DNA of 64,000 nt, from contig JAUKUA010000002.1 in assembly GCA_030549175.1 (NCBI GenBank), forward strand, positions 2,666,001 through 2,730,000. Direction: 5' to 3'. Below the pieces are notes generated by a model. It did no database searches and was not told the DNA's origin. It worked only from the letters and a program-made list of their open reading frames with translations. Shown here in pieces: positions 1-10,295 of the stretch. Position 1 is the first letter of the stretch. Each line of letters begins with the position of its first letter. The position numbers were made by a program, and so were the translations under genes. This stretch comes from Lasiosphaeris hirsuta. Its lineage: Eukaryota; Ascomycota; Sordariomycetes; Sordariales; Lasiosphaeriaceae.

Positions 1-64
1 CCCGTCCCTCCGCTATCTCCCCCCCACCCTCACCGGCTACAGCTAACCCCATCCCAAACAACAG

Positions 65-774
65 TGGAATTCATCGGCTACGCCGCCCGCTGCTCGGCCT
101 CGTCCAACACGGGCAAGCTGATGCCCTTCATCATCCAAAACACCTTCCTCCTGCTCCCGCCAGTTCTCTTCGCCGCGTCCGTCTACATGACGCTCGGCCG
201 CATCATCCGCTCAGTCCCTGCCGGCGAGCGCTACAGCCTGGTCCGCACCACCTGGCTCACGCGCGTCTTCGTCGCCGGCGATGTCGTCTCGTTTTGCATC
301 CAGGGCGGCGCGGCCGGGCTGATGGCCACCGGGGGCGGCAAGGCCGTGGTTGGGGAGAAGATTATCATTGGTGGGCTGATGGTGCAGGTCATCATGTTCG
401 GGCTGTTCGTGATGACGGCCGGGGTATTTCACTGGCGCTATGAGCGGCATGCTGTCGGCGCGGTGGCGTATCGGGGCGGGGGGTCGAGGGAGGGGCTGCT
501 GGTGCTGTATGGGGTGAGCGGGTTGATCATGGTGAGGAGTGTGTTTCGGGTCGCTGAGTTTGCCATGGGACAGGACGGGTATCCGTTGATGCACGAGTGG
601 ACGTTGTATGTGTTTGATTCAGTGCTTATGTTGGCCGCGATGGTGGTTTTTTATGTCTGGCATCCGAGCAAGCTGGAGGAGTCGACAACACGGGGCAGAA
701 TCGATTCGGGGCTGGTTGACGGGGAATCCAGCATCGGGATGCAAATCAAGAACAGCCAGGGGCAGTACCATTGA
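65..774 (+). CDS. RTA1-family membrane protein, 3' part (5' end outside window)
   Basis: This is the end of a gene for an RTA1/RSB1-family integral membrane protein, a fungal group linked to lipid translocation and stress or drug resistance at the plasma membrane. The frame opens after an AG acceptor at 63-64, so positions 1-64 look like the end of an intron, and it closes with TGA at 772-774. Visible are the segment EFIGYAAR just after the splice site, hydrophobic helices (for example FLLLPPVLFAASVYMTLGR and later MVQVIMFGLFVMTAGVF), and the late element RSVFRVAEF, which matches the conserved RTA1 signature. About five of the usual seven helices are present; the first ones must lie upstream. 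The last 35 residues are polar and probably cytosolic. The family call is firm; the transported substrate cannot be told from sequence. Confidence 0.88.
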
Positions 775-1255
775 CGGAACCGAAGATTTTGTTGTTTTGG
801 AGAGCTGTCGGTTGGAGATCGTTTATAGATTAGTGTCAGTTTCTTTCTCTGTAACTAAGTGTATTATTGCTTTGAGTCTTGTGTTTCAACTTTCAAGGTC
901 TTTTTGTCTACATCGATTTGACCATCGGAATGACCATTTATTCTCGTAGATTAAATTTTGACTTCATTTAAACTCGTGAATAAAACCTGTGGGTCACGGT
1001 ATTCATTAATGGAACGAAGCATTTCTCTCTTTCCAAAGTTTCTCTCAGCTGCATTGACGCGCAATGGCTCGCTCGGGGCTGGGGATCAGGCATTGGCTTG
1101 GAGTTTTGAGTCCCACTACAGGGCGGTGCCGCGTGGCCGGGCCACTAAAACGACCCCAATCCCTTCTGCGATTTGCAAGCTTCAGAAAAGGAAGAGAAAA
1201 AAAAACGAGCGAACCCAAAACATCTAGTTCAGCCATCACACCAAGGACGCAAGCA
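775..1255. other. Intergenic spacer
   Basis: The spacer holds the 3' flank of the RTA1-like gene (AT-rich, 790-1020) and the promoter side of the Zn2Cys6 gene. I see no gene or clear TATA box. An A-rich stretch sits at 1191-1206, upstream of the regulator's start. Confidence 0.5.
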
Positions 1256-2579
1256 ATGGCGCGCAGAACACACACAAAGTCGCGATATGGATGTGCCGAG
1301 TGCAAGCGACGACACATAAAGGCAGGTCTTTCCCATCTAGGTCGGCGCCTGCTGGGGCGATCGATGGCTTACTTGTTGCTGGCAGTGCGACGAAAGTCGT
1401 CCGATTTGCGTCAACTGCTCTGTCGGCAAGATAAGGTGCTCCTTCTCCCTCACCTCAAGCCCCGCCCTGTCACTTCCCATGCAGTCGAGACCCGCGCCGT
1501 CGCCTTCCGTATCGCGCTCAAGGAGCCCCTCATCGTCGCACGATATATCCTCAGTCGCATCGCCGTCTCCTCCGCATGATGGCCCACCCCAAAGTCTCGT
1601 GAGTGAGCGCTTCAGCTTGCTCCACTTGGAGCTCCTCCGCCATTTTGAGAACCAGATGGGAAATACCATGGGGCTCAGCCAGCTAGAGTCGTCGCCGATG
1701 CTGCGACTGGCAGTTGACGAAGCCTTCACCTCACCCTTCCTCATGGATGAGCTCCTCGCCCTCTCGGCAGCCCACAAGAGCACCTTGCCCGACACCCAAC
1801 ATCGTGACTTCTACCGTACCGAGGCAACGCGCTTGCAAACCCGAGCCCTGGCCCAATTCAACATGGCCGAGGCTGACGTTTCCGATGACAATTGCGTGGC
1901 CGTCTTCTTGTTCTCAACCTTCATTGGCCAACACGTGCTGTTTGATACCTTTTCGCCGCACAGCGAGCAAGACTCGCTTGGAGCATTGCTTGACAAGTTT
2001 GTTCAGTGCCTTGGTCTGCATCGCGGCATCGCGGCTATTGCGGGTCGCTCATGGCCTAAACTCCAGGCCCGGATGCCGCCCGAGTTCGGTACGCATGCGA
2101 CTACCCCGCCGACCGGTGAGTCTACCGGGACCGAGTGTGCGAGTCTGGCACAGATGCTTGATCAAAGCGATTTGGATCCTGCCGAAAGCCACGCATGCCG
2201 TATCGCCTTCACCACCTTGCAGGGCATGCTCGATTCGCAGCGGTCCAGCCAATACGCAAGCCGACGCTTCATCGTGGTTCAGGAGTGGCCGGTCCGGCAG
2301 TCTGCTGAATATGTTAGCTTGCTGTCCCAAAAACGACCCGAAGCGCTTGTGGTTCTTGCCTACTACTCGGTGCTTTTGCACCGTGCTCGGGATCACTGGC
2401 TGGTGGGGGGCGCAGGGAGGTTCCTCATCCAAGCGATCGGCGAGCATCTTGGCTCGTCGTGGGCTGACTGGTTGGCTTGGCCAAACCGAAATATTGACTT
2501 CTCAGACACCACCAGCACATCTCCATTACGCCTGCCGGATGGCGCTGAACTTTCGATGGTGGATCACGGGTGGACTTGA
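1256..2579 (+). CDS. Zn2Cys6 (C6) fungal transcription factor
   Basis: The product is a nuclear DNA-binding regulator. Exons 1256-1321 and 1386-2579 give about 419 residues. The zinc cluster lies at residues 13-40 with spacing C-x2-C-x6-C-x6-C-x2-C-x6-C, followed by a Ser/Pro-rich linker and a helical C-terminal regulatory region. The late motif LAYYSVLLHRARDHWLVGG resembles UPC2-like and other C6 proteins that carry the fungal_trans_2-type middle domain. Joining the two halves of the zinc cluster in frame (HIK|CDES) requires the intron 1322-1385 to begin with GC rather than GT; the nearby GT at 1326 would shift the frame and destroy the cluster. The start ATG at 1256 fits the short basic N-terminus seen in this class. 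Target genes are unknown; the tannase gene downstream on the same strand is only a neighbour. Confidence 0.85.
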
Positions 2580-3117
2580 GTCCTCGCTGGGATGATTTAC
2601 CATTTGCGGACGGTGGTCTCCATCCGCCCCGGATCTCGCGGACTCTTCTCAGGTTGCCATCCGCTTTGCCGCAGACCCACCCAGCCACGTCCCGGAAGTC
2701 CGGTCTCACAGCCACAGTCTGTTGTCGCGCAGACCCTGCAAGGACCGCACGTCAAGGCCAATGTGCATATACGGAGCAGTACAATGTTGCAACAGAGCGG
2801 AAGGCATTGACGCGGAGGGCTCGGGTCAATCGCTGACGCCTTGGCGCCGAGGCCAGCCGTCAATCTCGCTTGATGCTCTATGAATCATTCTGACTTGACA
2901 GTAAGAACAAGGACCATTTGCCCAATATTTGAGCCGCATCTTGGTGAATATTCCTCCGTCCCGAGCGAAGAAGTGGGTTTCGGGACGCAAACGACCTAGG
3001 CAATTGCAGCAACATCCAACATGTAACTGGGACTTGCTGGCTCGCTGACTGAAGCTACCCAATCATGGTGAACCATTGTGGCGGAGGTGCGGAAGAGCAA
3101 CAACGTTCACCATCATG
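2580..3117. other. Intergenic spacer
   Basis: This contains the 3' flank of the regulator and the upstream region of the tannase gene. Short overlapping open frames on both strands show no recognisable protein. Confidence 0.5.
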
Positions 3118-3124
3118 TATAAAT
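3118..3124 (+). promoter_or_regulatory. Putative TATA box of the tannase-family gene
   Basis: TATAAAT lies 82 bases before the start codon at 3206. With usual fungal TATA-to-start spacing it would give a 5' leader of roughly 40-60 bases. This is a motif match only. Confidence 0.45.
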
Positions 3125-3205
3125 CGATTCAGTCCTGTCTCGCCTAAATCAAGTCTCGAACGTAGCAGCATCTTCGCCTACCTAGTCTTTCAATCAAAGC
3201 ACATC

Positions 3206-4937
3206 ATGTCAGGCTTACCCGCCAGTCTTTGTGTCTCAGACACCTTTGCCGGACTCTCCCTACCCGGCGCCGAGATCCTCTCCGTCTCGGCCTTGCTTGT
3301 CACCAACTATACAGCCTCGGTCGCCGCGACCTTCCGATTTACCCAGCCGGCCGTAGAGGTCCAAGATGCCACGTTTTGCAACGTGACAGTGGCCTACACG
3401 CATCCTGGTCAAAACGATAACATCATCACCGAAGCGTGGCTTCCTACCGACGATTGGAATGGTCGGTTCCTGGCGGTTGGTGGCGGCGGTTACGCTGCCG
3501 GCCGCTTTTCTCTGTCTTATGAAAACATGAAAGGCGCCATTGGCGACGGCTACGCCACCATCACGACAGACTCGGGGCTTGGTAACGCCCAGGACCCAAC
3601 CCCCTGGGCTTTGGTCAGCCCTGGGAACGTCAATCTGTACAACTTGCAGAATTTCGGCGATGTATCGCTGAACGATCAGGTAGGCCATCCACGTTCCGTC
3701 ATCGTGTTCCCACAATAGGGGTTTCTTACAGGACATAGGCAGTCATTGGAAAAGCCCTCATCAAGAGTATTTATGGCAAAGGCCCCGAGTACTCGTACTG
3801 GAGCGGTTGCTCCCAAGGCGGCCGCCAAGGTCTCTCGATGGCTCAGCGATACCCAAAGGCATACGACGGTATTTCCGCTGTAGCGCCCGCTATTTCTTGG
3901 AACGGACTCGCCGCCAGTGCCCACTGGCCTCAGCAGTTCATGAACAACCTTGGAACCTACCCATACCCGTGTGAAATTGACGCCATCACCGCCGCCGCTG
4001 TTGAAGCATGTGACGGGCTGGACGGTGTTGTCGACGGAGTCATTGCTGAGGCGGATGCGTGTTTGGCCAGCTTTGACCCCTTTTCACTGGTTGGCAAGGT
4101 CATTGACTGCAACCAGACGGTGGATGGCAGCCAGGTCAACATCTCGCGTGCTGCTGCAGCTACCGTCAACGCTACTTGGCATGGTGCGTCCAAGGTTGAT
4201 GGAACGCCGATCTGGTCTGGCTTCCTGCCAGGTACGGACCTTACAGGATCCAGCACGGCTCCGGGTCAAATCTCGATGGTGGTGACGAATTGTACGACTG
4301 GTACGTGTGTTGGGGCTCCCTCCTACTTGACGGTGAAATGGGTGCAGATATTTCTCGCAAAGGACCCTAACTTCGACATTGTCAATCTCACGCACGCCGA
4401 TTATGTCCGTCTGGTTCACGCTGGTAAGCAGCAGTACGAATCGTTCCTGGGCACAAACGACCCGGATCTGTCCGACTTCCGGGACGCGGGCGGCAAGATG
4501 ATCACGTATCATGGGCTTGTAAGTCCTGGTGTCAGCAGGGCATTCTCATAGTTCAATCACTGACCTGGGTTCGATGGCAGGCCGACAATGTCATCCCTCC
4601 GGGAGGTTCCAGGAAGTATTACAAGGAGGTTTCTGCCCTGATGCCGGACGCTCCCAGCTTTTACCGCTACTTTGAGGCCCCAGGTCTGGGACACTGCTGG
4701 GGCGGCCGATCAGGACAGCCAACCGCTCTCTTTCGGCAGCTGCGGGCGTGGGTGGAAAACGGCACTGCACCCGAACAAACACCCATCGACGTGAATGTAG
4801 AAGACGGCACCGTGCACCATCGCATTTTGTGTCCGTATCCTGAAGTCTCGGTATTTGATGAGGGTTGTGGAGATGCGGCAGCCGTTGAGTGTTGGTCTTG
4901 TGGCAAACGGGGATCCGAGAATCAGACTCGGTCGTGA
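3206..4937 (+). CDS. Tannase / feruloyl esterase family hydrolase
   Basis: The product is an alpha/beta hydrolase of the tannase and feruloyl esterase family (PF07519), which cleaves galloyl or hydroxycinnamoyl esters of plant material. Exons 3206-3679, 3739-4518 and 4581-4937 give about 536 residues, a normal length. The family's CS-D-HC catalytic arrangement is visible: the nucleophile elbow GCSQGGRQG with Cys before Ser, the acid in YHGLADNVIP directly after the third splice site, and the histidine with its Cys in GLGHCWGG. The loop CDGLDGVVDG matches the family's calcium-binding insertion. Oddly, the protein begins MSGLPASLCVSD and shows no clear signal peptide, although relatives are secreted; an unrecognised 5' exon or a non-secreted enzyme are both possible. 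A putative TATA box precedes it. Substrate preference cannot be decided. Confidence 0.9.
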
Positions 4938-5233
4938 CTATCCGTTTGGATACGGCAGTATGGATATGGGATGGGGGCAGAACAACCTGCAATCCAAAAT
5001 GGTAGCGCCACTGTGCATGCCTCTAGCTAGGAGGTAGCCGCTCGGGGACAGGTCGTGTACGATTTTATGAACATTTAATGACTCGAATCAAGAGACTGAG
5101 GCTTACTGGCTTAGTCATTGCAGATTCCCATTTATTACGATTTGCCTCTCGTATCGATCCTCTCGTCTCTTCCCCAACACCCTCAATTCTCCTCCAAACA
5201 ACTACTTCCACTACCAAAGACGAAAACACCAAA
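4938..5233. other. Intergenic spacer
   Basis: About 300 bases between two same-strand genes. Nothing beyond the expected 3' flank and promoter region is visible. Confidence 0.4.
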
Positions 5234-5770
5234 ATGTCCGAGTCCACCCAACCCACCCGAGAGCTCTTAATCCCTCTCATCCTTACAATCACCACCCCCT
5301 CTAACCCCCCTCCCGGCTCCCCACCGACAATCACCCTGACCATCACCAACCCCTCCCCCGACACCTCCTACACCCTCCTCGCCTGGGACTCCCCCCTCGA
5401 CCCGCTTGCCCTCCCCCTCGGCCTCCTCGCCATTACCCTCCCGTCGGGCCTCCCACTCCCGATCGAACTACCCCGCATCCTGGTCAAGCGCCGCACCCCG
5501 CCCCCGCTCGGCGACTTCGTCACGCTCCGGCCCAGCGCGCACGCATCGCGAGACGTTGTCCTGCAGGGACCTGTCTTTGACGCCGAGGCGCTCCGGGCCG
5601 AGGGCGTTGAGAGGGTCAGGGTGGGGTGGGGGGGAGGGAAGATGGGGGTTGTCGTGTGGGAGGGTGGGAAGGAAGAGTTGGCGCAGGCAGAGAGGGAGGC
5701 CATGGGCTGGGGGGATGCCAGGGCGAGCAGGTGGGTGCCTGAGGCGGAAGGGGTGGAGGTTGTGGTTTAG
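5234..5770 (+). CDS. Conserved-looking fungal protein of unknown function, 178 aa
   Basis: This single-exon frame encodes 178 residues from ATG at 5234, which has an A-rich leader (ccaaaATGT). The first half is rich in Pro, Thr and beta-strand-like hydrophobic runs (ITLTITNPSPDTSYTLLAWD), and the second half is charged and Gly/Glu-rich. The strand pattern with an N-P-S turn resembles the Ig-like prodomain seen in fungal deuterolysin and peptidyl-Lys metalloendopeptidases, but there is no protease domain, no zinc motif and no signal peptide. If that resemblance holds, it would be a stand-alone binding or inhibitor-like fold; this is inference only. A 200-residue frame runs antisense over the same GC-rich DNA and is probably a shadow. 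Codon use (C/G third positions) supports coding on the plus strand. Confidence 0.6.
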   Translation: MSESTQPTRELLIPLILTITTPSNPPPGSPPTITLTITNPSPDTSYTLLAWDSPLDPLALPLGLLAITLPSGLPLPIELPRILVKRRTPPPLGDFVTLRPSAHASRDVVLQGPVFDAEALRAEGVERVRVGWGGGKMGVVVWEGGKEELAQAEREAMGWGDARASRWVPEAEGVEVVV

Positions 5771-6964
5771 GGGGGAGGGGGGCCTCGGGGGGAGGCGGGC
5801 CGCGGGAGACAGTGGCCGTTGTTGGCTTCGCGGCAGCGCAGGGGCGTGGGATACGCGCTTGTGCTGGGGGTGCTTCCCAGGGGCGTTGGCCAAGATCAAA
5901 AGAACGGGCCGAATGACAGGACTGGGAGGATTGTCCATGTTGTCGAGGCATGACAGGGTCTCGGACTTTGGATTTGCGGTTTCCGATTTCCGGTCGCGAG
6001 GTATCTGATGGTGTCTGTCCCAATGAGGACGGGAAAGTAGGTATCTGCAACCATGCTTGACAACACCTCTCGCCACCGCCACGCTACCAGGTTAGTGTCC
6101 TCGATGGAGACGCCGGTATTATGCGATGCGTGCAAGGTGGCAAGTTGTCCTGCCTGCAGAGCGACACGGTGCCCGTTTCATGCAGCATGCATGGGTTGAA
6201 ACATTGCAGAGAAAGAGGTATTACTCCAAGACATGTCTTGTGCCCGAGATCCACACTACTCACACTTCTGGCAGGGCGGAATAAAAACCATTACAGCTTC
6301 CACTCGTATCATCAATGATTCGCAACAGCACGCATCGCAGTACAAGTCAAGGCTATTGAGGAGTAGAGTTGCAGAAGCAGGTTGTTCAGGGGCTGGGTTT
6401 ACCTTATGGATCTTAGCGTTCTTTGGTGAATTCGAGCGATTATTAACTGAACCTCATTGCTAGAGCGAGATGGCTACTGCTCAAGCTACTTGTTCCTTGT
6501 CTTGAGCTATTGATGATATTGACTTTCGGTACATGATCACCACCAAGTCTTCCCACGCAAAGTCATGATGTCTTATATTACTCACATCAACTGTCCTGGG
6601 GCATTTGCCTTCCCTTCTTCATATATCCTTCAATTTAATTATACAGCTCATTGCTTGGAAATCTCAGCCATTACCTTGTCATACTACCTCACTCACTTGA
6701 ACCCACCAGCCACGTTTTTCTCTCCAACACATATCCCATATCTTGAGAGTGAGTGCATTGTGAAAGCCGGGGAGGCTCGTGTGGATATTAACTATCTCAC
6801 CAGAACTTTGAGTCTCTCATCGAACCGATTCTGGAATTGCGCTGAATACTGGGGAATCTTTACAGGTTAAAGCGAGAAAGCGCTGTTGCGGCCGCCGAAT
6901 CCGGCTCGCACGTGTCGCCATTTTCAGCGCCCTCGACAGTGAGGAGCAGGTGGTACAAGTAAAT
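5771..6964. other. Gene-poor spacer with one tiny Cys-rich frame
   Basis: No confident gene. A 48-codon plus-strand frame at 6053-6199 ends in a Cys-rich run with two C-x2-C pairs; it may be chance. From 6470 to 6870 the DNA becomes AT-rich. Confidence 0.4.
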
Positions 6965-7922
6965 TTACCCAGGGCCCGGATCTCTAAGGAAGAGAAGCCG
7001 GAATGATAGTACCAATGCACCGCTAGTGACATGGTACGAGATCGGGTCGGTAGTGGTATCTCGGGTGATAGTGATGACTTGTCGGAGCACAGGCTCTTGG
7101 TGTTGAAGAGAGTGTCGCGTTGTGGTAGCTCCAGGGCGAACTACTATCTCTTCCTCCCACTTCTCCAAAAGGATTGTAGTACCGTCAAACTTGGCAAGAA
7201 GAACAATCTTGACCTCGTGGTTTGACATGGAAAACCACTGCCACATACCTATTCGTAATTGTGCCAACGTCTGAGAGACTCCCGCCTCGATGACAAGTGT
7301 TGGCCAGGCACTTCTACTAGCTCGTTCAGGCTTTGGGCCACCGCTTGAATCACTCTCTTTACCCCTTCGTCTAGTATAACCTCGTACTGAAAGTGTAGGA
7401 CTACCGGAATTTCTCCAACTCTTCTTTGAACCCATATTGCGAATCTGTCCGACAAACTCGATACATAACTGTATGTGGAGCTCCTCATGAAGGGTGGTTA
7501 TGATAGTGATGATGAGGATCCGGGATTTGGTGTCGAAATAACGAAAGCGGAACTTACGCCGTTCCTCCTCTCGTATACGATCGATTTCGGTGAGACGATC
7601 AAGAGATACGTCTAAATAATTAGTATATTATATAGAAATGTTAGGGTGATACTGTACTTATGACGGTGAGGGAATCCCTTGTAGTTTGATCTATCACATT
7701 GAACAGATCTTGCACGTTGGTAAAACGTACGGTGCCGGGATCGTCATCTTGCTTCGATCCTACCGAAGTAGGCATGGTAGATGCCGATGCCGACGCAGAT
7801 GTAGCTGATGGGGATGATGTAGCTGATGGGGATGATGTAGCTGATGGGAATGATGTAGCTGATGGAGATGATACAGCTGATGGAGATACGGCCGTTGGCG
7901 GCCTCGATATGATTGACGCCAT
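6965..7922 (-). CDS. Conserved fungal protein of unknown function with an Uma2-like WPTLVIEAG core
   Basis: Two minus-strand exons, 7922-7658 and 7611-6965, splice through a 46-base intron to give about 303 residues. The N-terminus is low complexity (Ser-Ala-Thr-Pro repeats encoded by an 18-base tandem repeat), followed by a charged helix (DRLTEIDRIREEERR) and a globular part. The core WPTLVIEAGVSQTLAQLR, then WWF-like WQWFSMSN, VKIVLLAKFD and LEKWEEE is a pattern I recall from many uncharacterised fungal proteins. The hydrophobic-E-x-G core followed by a strand and Lys resembles PD-(D/E)xK nuclease-like folds such as Uma2, which is inference. The frame ends at TAA 6967-6965 after RDPGPG; a GT (GGGTAAAT) at this point could instead splice to extra residues further along. 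An alternative start is the ATG at 7976. Confidence 0.65.
7795..7884 (+). repeat. 18-bp tandem repeat, five copies, inside coding sequence
   Basis: Five 18-base units (consensus gatgatgtagctgatggg) lie end to end; the outer copies carry a few substitutions. On the minus strand they encode a Ser-Pro-Ser-Ala-Thr-Ser hexapeptide near the N-terminus of the neighbouring protein. In-frame unit length suggests copy-number change is tolerated. Confidence 0.85.
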
Positions 7923-8232
7923 GGCGAAGCGTTGTTGGAGCTGGGATTTGTGAAGCCGGATGCGTGGGGAAGCCATTGGAGGGGTACAAGGTACTCAAGC
8001 TTGTTGAAAATGGGCGGGCGTGGTGGGGCAGGGAGCGTGCGGCCAATCAGGGCGAAGCGGCACGATAAATTGGAGAGGGCGCTAAACCCGGCACGTGCGA
8101 CAGCGACTTCTCAATTACAGCATAAACATAGACGACAGAATGCGATCTCCACCCTGCGCTCATTACATGCACATGCCATCTATATATCCCCCCCCAACTG
8201 CGCCGCCTGGGTATCCCATCCGTGTTCTGAAA
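7923..8232. other. Spacer between two minus-strand genes
   Basis: Holds the promoter side of the unknown gene (7923 upward) and the 3' flank of the PTR2 gene. No other feature is visible. Confidence 0.4.
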
Positions 8233-10295
8233 CTACGATTTCTCCACCGCCACCTTGGTCGGCGTCGTCACCGGACTCCCCGACAGCACCTTGTTGTCGG
8301 CAGCCTCGGCATCGCTCTCGCGATCCGAGTCGCGCTTCATGTCGGAGAAATCGGTGTTGATGACAAACTCCTCCTTGTCGAGATGCTTAAAGGTGAACCA
8401 AAAGACGACAGTGCACACGCCGCCCGCGATGGTGGGACCGGCAAAGGCCCAGATGAGATAGGGATCCTGGATGGCCGGCGCGGTGGCGAGACCGATGGCG
8501 GCAGCAATGGCCGTCATGAAGAGGTTGATGGACGACACAAGGCCCTTCATGTTCTTGGGCGAGCGCGAGTAGGCGATGCCGTAGGCGGTAACGTTGACAA
8601 AGATTTCGGCGATAGCGGTGATGACGATGGGAATAGCATACAGCCCGTACGAAACGGTGGACAGCGGGTCATCGCCCAGAAAAGTATCCGGGCAGGTTGT
8701 CGCGTTGTAGCCGCACGGGGATGTTTGGTAAACGTAGTACTGCAGGATGGAGAAGCCGACGGAGCCGATAGTGCACAGGGCGAAGCCAAAGGTCATGCGA
8801 GAAATGGCACCCCACTTGATCCCGTAGCGGCGGAGGAGCGGGTAGATGATGTGGTTCATGATGGGGACCACTGTAAAACATTGGGTTAGTGTTCTGTGGG
8901 GGCTAGAACGCATCAAAAATGCTTTGCAACCTACCGATAACAATGCTGACCGAGTTGAGATTATCGAGAAGATCGTTAGGGACGCCATTGGTCTGCATGC
9001 CAACCGTGAGGGCGTTGGCCGCGGCACCGAGACCACCATCATTAATGAAGAAAATGGGAGTAAACAGGAAGATACCGCAGGCCTGGAAGGTGCGGCGCAC
9101 ATCTTCGACGAACTGGTCATCGTACTCGTAAACCTTGGTGGTGCCGGCAGCGGCGCGCACGCTCGGCTTGCCCGCCTCCCAGAAACCGTGGCGGCCGAAC
9201 TTCTTGATACCGCCGTAGCGGAAGCAGTCACCTAGCACCTTGAAGACGTTTCCGAGGTCGGAGCCACCAGGGGGCTGCTTGATGAGGCGCGGGCTGAGAT
9301 ACCACAGAAGAGGCGGCAGCATGAGGTACAGAATTGTGGGGATCAGGTAGGCGGCCCAGTATCCGACAATCTTGGCCAGGTAGGTGGTTGGGATACCGAA
9401 GCAGGCACCGACGTTGATGAGGAGGTAGAACCACAGCATGACGCCGTTGATGGACTCCTCGGGGTCAACAATCACTTTCTCACCATTGACCTCAATAACG
9501 TGTGCGACCTTGTGCGGGCTCTGGTCCATAACAGTAGGCGAGATATTGGGCTTGAACTGGGCTGTTTATGACAAACTTGTCAGACGGAGATATGACATGA
9601 GATCTGGAGAAAATAGAAACGTACCGGCACCGATAGACAGCATATACAGCGAGAGAGCAAAGGGTCCGATGGCATTTCCAGACTGCAGGATAGGCGGCAG
9701 GGCCGAGATGATCATGAGGATGTGGGCCAAACCGCAGATACCAACGCCCCAGCAAATCATCTTGAAGCGGCCATATTTGGTGTCGGCCAACCAACCGAAG
9801 AAGACGGGGAGAGCATAAGCCAGGAACTTGAAGGCCTCGGTCATGGCCGTGGCCACGACGGAGCCCATGCCCAGAGCTCCTGCTGGGATCTTGGAGCCGG
9901 GGGCAGCAGCACCGGCGCCGTTGCCGCCGCGAGGCAGAGGGCCACGGATGAAGTTCTTGTAGACCTGGTTGCAGCCGTAGTACGAGGCGCGCTCAGCGAA
10001 CTCAACGGCGCAGAGGTAGTAGCAGGAGGCGGGCATCTTGCCAGCTACGCGCCTCAGCGTTGACTTCTCCTCCTCGGTAGGCAACACAAGGCCGTGGAAT
10101 GTCTCGTGGTCGCCCTCGACGTTGGCGCTGTCGCTGTTGGCGTAGACGGGCAGCTCCTTGCCCGAGGCATCGTGCGATGTGCGGATGTCGCCAATGGATC
10201 CCCTCGCCGTGGCGATGGTGGTTGTGGCGTCTGGAAGGTACAAGTTAGTCTTTTTCCGCAGCTTGGTGGAAGCCCTCGAGGGGGATCGTACCCAT
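8233..10295 (-). CDS. PTR2: Proton-coupled di/tripeptide transporter, PTR2 (POT) family
   Basis: The product imports small peptides with protons across the plasma membrane. Minus-strand exons 10295-10292, 10230-9625, 9561-8935 and 8870-8233 give about 624 residues, the usual fungal PTR2 length. The first exon is only ATGG; splicing joins it to the frame DATTTIATARGSIGD, avoiding a stop-containing read-through. Family hallmarks are CAVEFAERASYYG (the first-helix ExxERFxYYG motif), AFKFLAYALPVFFGWLADT, the loop FKPNISPTV and several later helices, with a charged C-terminal tail that lacks membrane segments. All three later splice junctions restore conserved sequence (GAG|AQFKPNIS; SIVI|VVPIMNH). 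The upstream frame continues past the ATG without a stop, so a longer start is possible but would be atypical. Confidence 0.92.

Noticed and set aside
5468..6082. 204-codon minus-strand frame antisense to the gene at 5234
   Set aside because: Extreme Pro/His/Arg content and overlap with a better plus-strand frame suggest a shadow.
6053..6199. 48-codon Cys-rich plus-strand frame with two C-x2-C pairs
   Set aside because: Too short and isolated; no promoter, intron or conservation evidence available from the window.
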